Below, in pieces: positions 57,697-64,000 of a stretch of 64,000 nucleotides of DNA. The stretch's first letter is position 1. Every line of letters begins with the position of its first letter. Made by a program: the position numbers and the translations under genes. Under the pieces are notes generated by a model. That model was not told where the DNA came from. It worked only from the letters and a program-made list of their open reading frames with translations, and searched no databases. Source of the DNA: WHSP01 sp040905505 (GTDB lineage Bacteria; Gemmatimonadota; Gemmatimonadetes; Longimicrobiales; Longimicrobiaceae). Location: assembly GCA_040905505.1 (NCBI GenBank), contig JBBDRL010000038.1, forward strand, positions 95,397 to 159,396, written 5' to 3'.

Positions 57697-59433
57697 ATGA
57701 GCATCAGCGAGAGGGAGATCCCCCCGGCGGAGCTGCTCGAGCGCATCGAGGCCAAGGAGCGTGAGCTCCGGAAACTGCGGGACTCTCTGGAGTCCTGGTA
57801 CGACCGCTACGATGCGGCGCCCAAGCGCAGCGAGCGGTTCACGAACGTCTCGGGACAGGAGATCCAGCCGCTCTACACACCCCTCGACAGACCCGACCCC
57901 GCCGGCGAGGAAGCCGCGTATTACAACGAGCGGATCGGTATGCCGGGTGAGTTTCCTTTCACCCGCGGTCCCTACGCGACCATGTACAGGACCCGGCTCT
58001 GGACGAAGCGCCAGTTCGCCGGTTTCGGGACGGCCGAGGAGACCAACGCCCGCTACAAGTTCCTGCTCGAGCGCGGACAGACCGGCCTCTCTGTGGCCTT
58101 TGATTTCCCGACGCTCATGGGGTACGACTCCGACCATCCCCGGTCGCTCGGCGAGGTGGGAAAGTGCGGGGTCGCGATCTCGTCGCTCGCCGACATGGAG
58201 ACGCTGTTCGACGGCATCCCGCTCGATCAGGTCTCGGTCTCGATGACGATCAACGGCCCCGCCATCATCCTCTTCGCGTTCTACGTGGTGACGGCGGAGA
58301 AGCAGGACGTCGCAGCGGAGGACCTGCGGGGAACCGTACAGAACGACATCCTGAAGGAATACCAGGCGCAACATGCCTGGGTCTACCCGCCCGAGCCAGC
58401 GCTTCGGCTCATCATCGACATGTTCGAGTGGTGCGCCGCCCACGCGCCGAAGTACAACCCCATTTCGATCTCGGGTTACCACATTCGAGAGGCCGGCGCC
58501 ACGGCCGCCCAGGAGCTCGCTTACACGCTGCGCAATGGATTCGAGTACGTAGAGCGCAGCATCGCGCGGGGGCTGGACGTCGACGAGTTCGCCCCACGCC
58601 TCTCCTTCTTCTGGGACGTCCACAACGAGTTCTTCGAAGAGGTCGCGAAGTTCCGAGCAGCCCGGCGAATCTGGGCCAGACGGCTACGCGAGGACTACGG
58701 CGCGCGCGACCCCGAATCCTGGCGCCTCCGCACCCATGCGCAGACCGCCGGCGTCACGCTTACCGCGCAGCAGCCCGAAAACAACGTCGTCCGCGTCGCC
58801 TACCAGGCGCTGGCGGCCGCGCTCGGGGGCACCCAGTCGCTGCACACCAATTCGATGGACGAGACGCTCGCGCTCCCTACGGAGAGGGCGGTGCAGCTCG
58901 CGCTCAGGACGCAGCAGGTACTCGCATTCGAGACCGGCGTCCCCGATACGATCGACCCGCTCGCGGGGTCCTACTATATGGAATCGCTGACCGACGGCCT
59001 GGAAGCGGAGGCGGAGGCGATCTTCGAGGAGATCGATCGGCTCGGGGGCGTGGTGCCGGGGATCGAGACCGGGTACTTCCAGCGCGAGATCGCGCGCTCG
59101 GCCCAGCGCCAGCAGCGCGAGGTGGAGTCCGGCGACCGGGTGATCGTGGGCGTGAACCGCTTCGTCGTGGAAGGTGAGACGTTGGAGATCCCCCTCCTCC
59201 GGGTCGGCGAGAAGGCCGAGGCGCGGCAGCGGGAGCGAATGGCAGAGCTTCGCCTGAAGCGCGACGACGCGGCGGTCGAAAGCGCGCTCGAGGTCGTCCG
59301 CGAGACCGCGCGAGGCGGAGAGAACGTCCTCCCGCCACTGCTCGACGCCGTTCGAGCCTACGCGACCCTCTACGAGATCCGGCACGCCATGGAGGAGGTC
59401 TTCGGCGCGTACCGGGAGCCGGTGTTTTTTTAG
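57697..59433 (+). CDS. mutA: Methylmalonyl-CoA mutase large subunit (catalytic domain, no B12 domain)
   Basis: It interconverts methylmalonyl-CoA and succinyl-CoA using adenosylcobalamin held by a separate subunit. The 578-residue protein covers the TIM-barrel domain: FTRGPYATMYRTRLWTKRQ with the substrate Tyr, GLSVAFDFPTLMGYDSDHPR, VSMTINGPA, ISISGYHIREAGATA, FFWDVHNEFFEEVAKFRAAR, RTHAQTAGVTLTAQ, GGTQSLHTNSMDE. It lacks the C-terminal DxHxxG domain, which is encoded at 60483. ATG 57697 is chosen; the frame upstream lies in meaB. The related isobutyryl- or hydroxyisobutyryl-CoA mutases remain possible. Its last codons form a terminator. Confidence 0.9.
   Translation: MSISEREIPPAELLERIEAKERELRKLRDSLESWYDRYDAAPKRSERFTNVSGQEIQPLYTPLDRPDPAGEEAAYYNERIGMPGEFPFTRGPYATMYRTRLWTKRQFAGFGTAEETNARYKFLLERGQTGLSVAFDFPTLMGYDSDHPRSLGEVGKCGVAISSLADMETLFDGIPLDQVSVSMTINGPAIILFAFYVVTAEKQDVAAEDLRGTVQNDILKEYQAQHAWVYPPEPALRLIIDMFEWCAAHAPKYNPISISGYHIREAGATAAQELAYTLRNGFEYVERSIARGLDVDEFAPRLSFFWDVHNEFFEEVAKFRAARRIWARRLREDYGARDPESWRLRTHAQTAGVTLTAQQPENNVVRVAYQALAAALGGTQSLHTNSMDETLALPTERAVQLALRTQQVLAFETGVPDTIDPLAGSYYMESLTDGLEAEAEAIFEEIDRLGGVVPGIETGYFQREIARSAQRQQREVESGDRVIVGVNRFVVEGETLEIPLLRVGEKAEARQRERMAELRLKRDDAAVESALEVVRETARGGENVLPPLLDAVRAYATLYEIRHAMEEVFGAYREPVFF
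59411..59431 (+). terminator. Intrinsic terminator within the 3' end of mutA
   Basis: ACCGG (59411-59415), loop GAG, CCGGT (59419-59423), then G and T7 (59425-59431) whose last T begins the stop codon. The whole signal is coding sequence for the last residues of mutA. The stem is only 5 bp with a 3-base loop, so efficiency may be partial. Confidence 0.6.
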
Positions 59434-59437
59434 CTCA

Positions 59438-59461
59438 CAGTCGGCAGCCTACAGTCTACGG
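59438..59461 (+). repeat. Heptamer array after mutA
   Basis: Three 7-base units, CAGTCGG, CAGCCTA, CAGTCTA, then CGG, follow the mutA stop by 4 bases. The array is flanked by CTCACA and TGTGAG, which could pair as a short hairpin. It is the fourth gap in the window where a heptamer array directly follows a stop codon. Confidence 0.55.
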
Positions 59462-59537
59462 TGTGAGGGCCGGCGAGACGGCCGACGGGACGGCCGGCGC
59501 CGCGATCGCAGCACGACGATCCCCTTTGCTCAGCCAC

Positions 59538-60311
59538 ATGGCCGGTTCCGAAAGCAACGAGTGGTGGACCGAGTACTTCGACGAGGTGTTCCTGCGAATC
59601 TACCGGCCCTTGCTGGATTCGAAACGTACAGAGGCGGAGATCGACGCTGCCCTCCACGTTCTGCAACTCCTCCCGACGGCGAGTGTGCTGGACGTCGCAT
59701 GCGGATGGGGCCGCCATGCGCTCGAACTGGCGTCCCGCGGATTCGCCGTCACCGGTTACGATCAGTCGGCGTACCTGCTGGAACAGGCGGAGCAATGTGC
59801 ATCGGACGGGGGAGTCGAGGTTCGCTGGCGGCGTGGCGATATGCGCGCGCTCCCCTTTCACGCCGAGTTCGACGCGGCGCTTTCCCTCTTCTCCTCTCTC
59901 GGCTATTTCGGTGACGATCACGAGGACGAAACCGTTCTCTCGGGTATCCGGTCCGCCGTGAAGACGGGCGGCTCGCTCCTCCTAGAGACGATGCACCGGG
60001 ACCTCGTCGCCCGCGAGTTCGCGGAGCGGGACTGGTGGGAGACGCCGGATGGAGACACCGTGCGCGTCGACCGGGAGTTCGATGCGATCGCCGGCGTGAG
60101 CCGGGAGCGCCTGCACTGGCGTGCCGCCGACGGGGCCGAGGGCGAGAAGTTCCATGCGATCCGCATCCGCAGTGCGAGCGAATGGAAGCGACTCCTGGAG
60201 GGCGCGGGCTGGCGGCCGATCGAGTGGTTCGGCAACTGGGAGCTGGATCCGTTTACCCATCAATCAGAGCGTCTCATCGTACTTTGCCGTGCGGACGGCT
60301 CGAGCGGGTGA
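59538..60311 (+). CDS. Class I SAM-dependent methyltransferase
   Basis: The 257-residue protein has motif I VLDVACGWGRHALELA near 50-65, the acidic SAM-ribose site in VTGYDQSAYLLEQA, the WRRGDMRALPF motif II and a GYFGD-type motif, as in small-molecule methyltransferases of the UbiE/Tehb-like class. The substrate is unknown. ATG 59538 is preferred; GTG 59463 would add 25 residues and lies at the heptamer array. It lies between the two mutase subunit genes. A link to cobalamin or acyl-CoA metabolism is not shown. The next gap, 60312-60482, has no recognisable feature. Confidence 0.85.
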   Translation: MAGSESNEWWTEYFDEVFLRIYRPLLDSKRTEAEIDAALHVLQLLPTASVLDVACGWGRHALELASRGFAVTGYDQSAYLLEQAEQCASDGGVEVRWRRGDMRALPFHAEFDAALSLFSSLGYFGDDHEDETVLSGIRSAVKTGGSLLLETMHRDLVAREFAERDWWETPDGDTVRVDREFDAIAGVSRERLHWRAADGAEGEKFHAIRIRSASEWKRLLEGAGWRPIEWFGNWELDPFTHQSERLIVLCRADGSSG

Positions 60312-60482
60312 CGTTGGCGAGGCGTGGTTCCTGCCTGCCGTTCTTGGCTGGCCTGGTGGAGCCTCGTCGGCTGCAGCGTCAGTCCGGACCATCTATGCCG
60401 ACGACCCGCAGGGTTCCGCCGAACTCATCCACGCCCGGCGCTTCGGAATGACTACTCCTGACGAAAAGGTGAGATCGTTGCC

Positions 60483-60914
60483 ATGACGGTGGAGCGAAAG
60501 ATCAGAGTTCTCGTTGCGAAGCCCGGGTTGGACGGTCACGACCGGGGGGCGAAGGTCATCGCGAGCGCCCTTCGCGATGGCGGTATGGAGGTCATTTACA
60601 CCGGCCTGCACCAGACACCCGAGATGATCGTGAGCGCGGCTATCCAGGAGGATGTGGACGTCGTGGCCTTGTCGATCCTGTCCGGGGCCCACATGACGCT
60701 GTTCCCGCGGGTAAGCGAGATGCTCGCGGAGGAGGGCGCGGAGCACATCCTCATCACCGGCGGCGGGATCATGCCAGAAGAGGACATTGCGAAGCTCCAG
60801 GAGATGGGCATCGGGCGGCTTTTCGGGCCGGGAACGACCACCAGCGAGGCCGTAGGCTACATCAGGGATTGGTTCGCCGAGCACGGCCGCGATCGCGAGT
60901 CCGTGGGAACGTGA
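60483..60914 (+). CDS. Methylmalonyl-CoA mutase B12-binding (small) subunit
   Basis: This is the cobalamin-binding partner of the large subunit at 57697. The 143-residue protein has the signature D17-x-H19-x2-G22 (the His replaces the lower axial ligand of B12), ALSILSGAH, and ITGGGIMPEED for the nucleotide tail. AGGTGAG lies upstream of ATG 60483. The stop overlaps the carboxylase gene by four bases (GTGA). The catalytic unit is thus split, as in archaea and some bacteria, with the methyltransferase gene inserted between. Confidence 0.94.
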   Translation: MTVERKIRVLVAKPGLDGHDRGAKVIASALRDGGMEVIYTGLHQTPEMIVSAAIQEDVDVVALSILSGAHMTLFPRVSEMLAEEGAEHILITGGGIMPEEDIAKLQEMGIGRLFGPGTTTSEAVGYIRDWFAEHGRDRESVGT

Positions 60915-62554
60915 GCGCGCATCGGGGGGCGGAGCCTGCTTCGGCAAAGGACGGTGCCCGCCAGGGTCGGATGGCGCGGCTCACCGCCGACCTCGCCTCC
61001 CTCGAGTCGCGTCTGCGCGAGGGCGGTGGGACCGAGCGGATTCAGAGACAGCACGACCAGGGAAAGCTCACCGCGCGCGAGCGCATCTCCCTCCTCTTCG
61101 ATCCGGGCGCGTACTTCCAGGAGATCGGCCTGCTCGTGGCCTACGACCGCTACGAGGGTGCTGCGCCGTCCGCGGGCGTCGTCACGGGCATCGGCATGAT
61201 CGAGGGGCGCGAGGCGGTGGTCGTCGCGAACGACGCGACGGTCAAGGCAGGCTCCTGGTGGCCGGAGACGATCACGAAGATGCTCCGCGCTCAGGAAATC
61301 GCGATGCGCTGCCGTATCCCCATCGTCTATATGGTCGACTCGGCGGGGGTCAACCTGCCGTACCAGGAGGGCGTATTCCCGGGCCAGTACGGCGCCGGGC
61401 GGATCTTCTACTACAACTCGGTCATGCGACGCTATCTGCGAATCCCGCAGATCGCGGCGGTGATGGGCCCCTGCATCGCGGGAGGCGCCTACCTCCCGGC
61501 GCTCTCGGACGTGATTCTCATGGTCGAGGGCACGTCGTTCATGGGGTTGGGCGGGCCGAACCTCGTCAAAGGCGCTACCGGGCAGGTCACCGACGCCGAG
61601 ACGCTCGGCGGGGCGCGAACGCACACGACGCTCTCCGGGGTCGCCCACTACATGGTGGCCGATGACCGGGCGTGCGTCGCCCGAATCAGGGACCTCGTCG
61701 CGGACCTGCCGACGGTCGAGCCGGCAGTCACACTCCGGAAGCCGCGCCCGCCCGCCGCGCCCGCGCGCGTCGCGCACGGCATCCTCCCGGACGACCACCG
61801 CCAGCCGTACGACACGCTCGCGCTGCTCCAGTGCATCCTCGACGATGGCGATCTGCAGCAGTTCCAGCCGGAGTTCGCGCCGGAGATGATCTGTGGCCGT
61901 GCCTTTCTCCAGGGCGTTCCGGTCGCCGTCATCGCGAACGCTCGCGGGATCATCAGCGATCCTGCGGGCGGGGCGCCGCGCTTCGGTGGGATCGTGTACG
62001 CCGAGAGCGCCGAGAAGGTGGCCTATTTCATAGAGACGATGAACCGCCACCAGATACCGCTCCTCTTCGTGCAGGACGTCTCGGGATTCATGGTGGGGAT
62101 GGATGCCGAGCACTCCGGGATCATCCGCTCAGGTGCCCGCCTCGTGGAGGCGATGGCGACGGCGATGGTTCCCAAGGTGGTTCTCACCGTCAACCATGCC
62201 TCGGGCGCCGGCTACTACGCCATGGCGGGGCAGGGCTTCGACCCTGACTTCATCTTCAGCTGGCCGACAGGTCGAATGGGCGTGATGGAAGGTGAATCCG
62301 CGGTGACGGCGCTCTTCGGACCCCGGTTGGATGAGCTCAAGCGCGAGGGGCGATCTCCCGACGCCGAGCTACAGGAGGAGATGGATGCGGTCCGGGCTGA
62401 TTACGAACGCCAGCTCGACGCGCGTTATGCCGCTGCCCGCGGCTTCGTCGATGCGGTGATCACCCCGGAGCAGACCCGCGCCGCTTTGGGCCTGGCCCTG
62501 AGCGCCGCCATACGAAATCCCGGGCCGCATCTGGGCCCCTTCGTGCTCGAGTAG
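60911..62554 (+). CDS. Acyl-CoA carboxylase carboxyltransferase (beta) subunit
   Basis: The 547-residue protein carries two carboxyltransferase halves: DQGKLTARERISLLFDPGAYFQEIG, VANDATVKAGSWWPET, VDSAGVNLPYQEGVFPGQYGAGRIFY, GPCIAGGAYLPALSD, and FVQDVSGFMVG with NHASGAGYYAMAGQGF in the second. The pattern is closer to methylcrotonyl- or geranyl-CoA type than to classic propionyl-CoA carboxylase, but the substrate is inferred. GTG 60911 overlaps the B12-subunit stop. The biotin-carrying alpha subunit is not in the window. Confidence 0.9.
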   Translation: MSAHRGAEPASAKDGARQGRMARLTADLASLESRLREGGGTERIQRQHDQGKLTARERISLLFDPGAYFQEIGLLVAYDRYEGAAPSAGVVTGIGMIEGREAVVVANDATVKAGSWWPETITKMLRAQEIAMRCRIPIVYMVDSAGVNLPYQEGVFPGQYGAGRIFYYNSVMRRYLRIPQIAAVMGPCIAGGAYLPALSDVILMVEGTSFMGLGGPNLVKGATGQVTDAETLGGARTHTTLSGVAHYMVADDRACVARIRDLVADLPTVEPAVTLRKPRPPAAPARVAHGILPDDHRQPYDTLALLQCILDDGDLQQFQPEFAPEMICGRAFLQGVPVAVIANARGIISDPAGGAPRFGGIVYAESAEKVAYFIETMNRHQIPLLFVQDVSGFMVGMDAEHSGIIRSGARLVEAMATAMVPKVVLTVNHASGAGYYAMAGQGFDPDFIFSWPTGRMGVMEGESAVTALFGPRLDELKREGRSPDAELQEEMDAVRADYERQLDARYAAARGFVDAVITPEQTRAALGLALSAAIRNPGPHLGPFVLE

Positions 62555-62575
62555 GCGAAGCGAATCCGTTCACAC

Positions 62576-63946
62576 ATGTCATCATCCATCCGGATCGCCA
62601 GCGGCCAGGGCTTCTGGGGAGATCAGATCGAGGCGCCTAAGCAGCAGATCGCGAACGGCCCGATCGACTTCCTCGTCCTCGATTATCTGGCCGAGGTCAC
62701 CATGTCGATCATGCAGAAGCTGCGCACGCGCGATCCCGAGCTCGGGTACGCCCGCGACTTCGTGGCCCTGATGGCGGAAACGCTGCCGACCGTCGTGGAG
62801 CGTGGCATTCGCGTGGTCGCGAACGCCGGCGGTGTCAATCCCGAAGGGTGTGTGGATGCCGTGCTCGAGAATGCCTCGAAGGCGGGGCTCGGCAGCCGGG
62901 TCAAGGTCGGGGTCGTCATCGGCGACGATATCCTGCCGCACCTCGACGAGCTCCAGGATCGTGGCCTGGACCTGCGTAACATGGAGAGTGGAGAGCCGCT
63001 GTCCACCGTTCGCGAACGGGTTCGTAGCGCGAACGTATACATCGGTGGCCGACCGATCGCCGAGGCGCTGGCGCGCGGGGCCGACATCGTGGTGACCGGC
63101 CGGTCCGTCGACCCGGCGCTCACCTACGCCCCGATGGTCCATTCGTTCGGGTGGCGATGGGACGATTACGATCGCGTAGCCGCTGGCGTCGTCGCCGGCC
63201 ACCTCAACGAATGTGGCGCGCAGGCGTCAGGCGGGAACTGCCTGGTCGATTGGCAGCGGATACCGGACCTGGCGTCCGTCGGCTACCCGATCATCGAGGC
63301 GGCGCCGGACGGCTCCTTCGCAATCACCAAGCACGAAGGAACCGGCGGTCGCATCACGGTCGCCGGCATCAAGGAGCAGCTCCTGTACGAGATCGGGGAC
63401 CCGACCCGCTACCTCACGCCCGATGCAACCGCGGACTTCACGTCCATCGAACTGCTCCAGGACGGCGAGAACCGTGTCCGGGTGCATGGCGTGAGAGGCA
63501 GTGCACCGCCGGATCTGCTGAAGGTGAACATCACGTATTCCCATGGCTACAGAGCCGAGGGCTCGCTGGTCTACGCATGGCCGGACGCCATCGCGAAAGC
63601 ACGCGCTGCCGACCGTATCCTGCGCGAGCGCCTGGACAGGCTCGGCCTCCGGTTCGACGAGGTCCTCACCGAGTTCGTCGGCTGGAACGCTACCCACGGG
63701 CCGCTCGCCGGACCCCCACCCGACCTCCCCGAGGTCACCGTCCGCTGGGCGGTTCGCGGTTCCGACCGCGCCGCGGTCGAACGCTTCGGCAAGGAGATCG
63801 CGCCGCTCGTCCTCGCAGGTCCTCCCACAGTCACCGGCTACGCCACCGGCCGGCCCAAGCCGCAGGAGATCATCGCCTACTGGCCCGCTCTCATTCCCCG
63901 GAGCGAAGTGGACGGCAGGCTGCGCGTGGAGGTGCGGGGGGCGTAG
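62576..63946 (+). CDS. AtuA / DUF1446 family protein (acyclic terpene utilisation)
   Basis: The 456-residue protein has the DUF1446 features: IRIASGQGFWGDQIEAP, FLVLDYLAEVTMSI, VVANAGGVNPEGC, VVTGRSVDPALTYAPM and GHLNECGAQASGGN. In Pseudomonas, atuA lies in the cluster for acyclic terpene degradation with a geranyl-CoA carboxylase; no enzyme activity is firmly known. It follows the carboxylase gene by 21 bases. The pair suggests branched or unsaturated acyl-CoA breakdown feeding the mutase. Confidence 0.88.
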   Translation: MSSSIRIASGQGFWGDQIEAPKQQIANGPIDFLVLDYLAEVTMSIMQKLRTRDPELGYARDFVALMAETLPTVVERGIRVVANAGGVNPEGCVDAVLENASKAGLGSRVKVGVVIGDDILPHLDELQDRGLDLRNMESGEPLSTVRERVRSANVYIGGRPIAEALARGADIVVTGRSVDPALTYAPMVHSFGWRWDDYDRVAAGVVAGHLNECGAQASGGNCLVDWQRIPDLASVGYPIIEAAPDGSFAITKHEGTGGRITVAGIKEQLLYEIGDPTRYLTPDATADFTSIELLQDGENRVRVHGVRGSAPPDLLKVNITYSHGYRAEGSLVYAWPDAIAKARAADRILRERLDRLGLRFDEVLTEFVGWNATHGPLAGPPPDLPEVTVRWAVRGSDRAAVERFGKEIAPLVLAGPPTVTGYATGRPKPQEIIAYWPALIPRSEVDGRLRVEVRGA

Positions 63947-63948
63947 GG

Positions 63949-64000
63949 TCAGGATTCAGGATTCAGGATTCAGGATTCAGGATTCAGGATTCAGGATTCA
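63949..64000 (+). repeat. Tandem TCAGGAT heptamer array running off the window
   Basis: TCAGGAT repeats exactly seven times plus TCA from 63949 to the window end, starting 2 bases after the AtuA stop. It is the most uniform of the heptamer arrays here. Its true length and any inverted partner lie beyond the window. Confidence 0.95.

Noticed and set aside
63949..64000. The tandem repeats as a CRISPR array
   Set aside because: Units are 7 bp with no spacers, and no cas gene is present.

Overview
The window is a contiguous, gene-dense, GC-rich bacterial chromosome segment made almost entirely of housekeeping operons. No phage, transposase, CRISPR array, rRNA or tRNA gene was found. The organism is a diderm: it has a TonB-dependent outer-membrane receptor, RseP and lipoproteins. 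The bacterial GlmU-like fusion protein, archaeal-type ProRS, YycJ-like hydrolase, DUF4097 protein behind an ECF sigma factor and split methylmalonyl-CoA mutase fit Gemmatimonadota or a close neighbour best. That assignment is inference from gene content, not from a phylogeny.

Layout. 1-8128 (+): rplM(partial)-rpsI, rpsB, tsf-pyrH-frr-cdsA-dxr-rseP and a DksA/TraR-like regulator, covering ribosome assembly, phospholipid and isoprenoid precursors and intramembrane proteolysis. 8287-14868 (-): roadblock protein, receiver, ManC, GlmU-like protein and YycJ-like hydrolase in one tight run, followed by a TonB-dependent receptor. 15081-23850 (+): lipoprotein, serS, histidine kinase, pcrA/uvrD and gatCAB. 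23903-25661 (-): PII-like protein, YtxH-like protein and a zinc-dependent phospholipase C-like protein. 25900-28340 (+): murA with Asp at the catalytic Cys position, a small coiled-coil protein and pgeF. 28355-36154 (+): a promoter and structured terminator leader, then rimP-nusA-L7Ae-infB-DUF503-rbfA-truB-ribF. 36376-39547 (+): rpsO, pnp, dut. 39744-48996 (+): mreBCD-rodA, accD-folC, hisS, a small membrane protein and proS. 49148-54163 (+): lysA, zinc-ribbon microprotein, guaA, ubiB. 54254-56396 (+): ECF sigma, zinc anti-sigma and DUF4097 protein. 56610-63946 (+): meaB, methylmalonyl-CoA mutase large subunit, a methyltransferase, the B12-binding subunit, an acyl-CoA carboxylase beta subunit and an AtuA/DUF1446 protein. 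Together the last group looks like a propionate, branched-chain or terpenoid acyl-CoA module. No gap between genes exceeds about 250 bases.

The most unusual signal is not a gene. At least nine intergenic gaps carry short tandem arrays with an exact 7-bp period. The heptamer differs from gap to gap (RACTGGC, CAATTCA, GGGAATA, CTATCGG, GGGGATC, GGATAAC, CAGTCKR, TCAGGAT). In the best cases the array occurs as two inverted arms around a short core, so it can fold into a hairpin. The arrays often start right after a stop codon and end within about 10 bases of the next start codon. Other points to check are a promoter-leader-terminator structure in front of rimP that may be an attenuator or small RNA, a probable CTG start for mreC, an intrinsic terminator inside the 3' end of mutA, an in-frame TAG between the YtxH-like and phospholipase genes, and a palindromic divergent promoter at 14963-15014.
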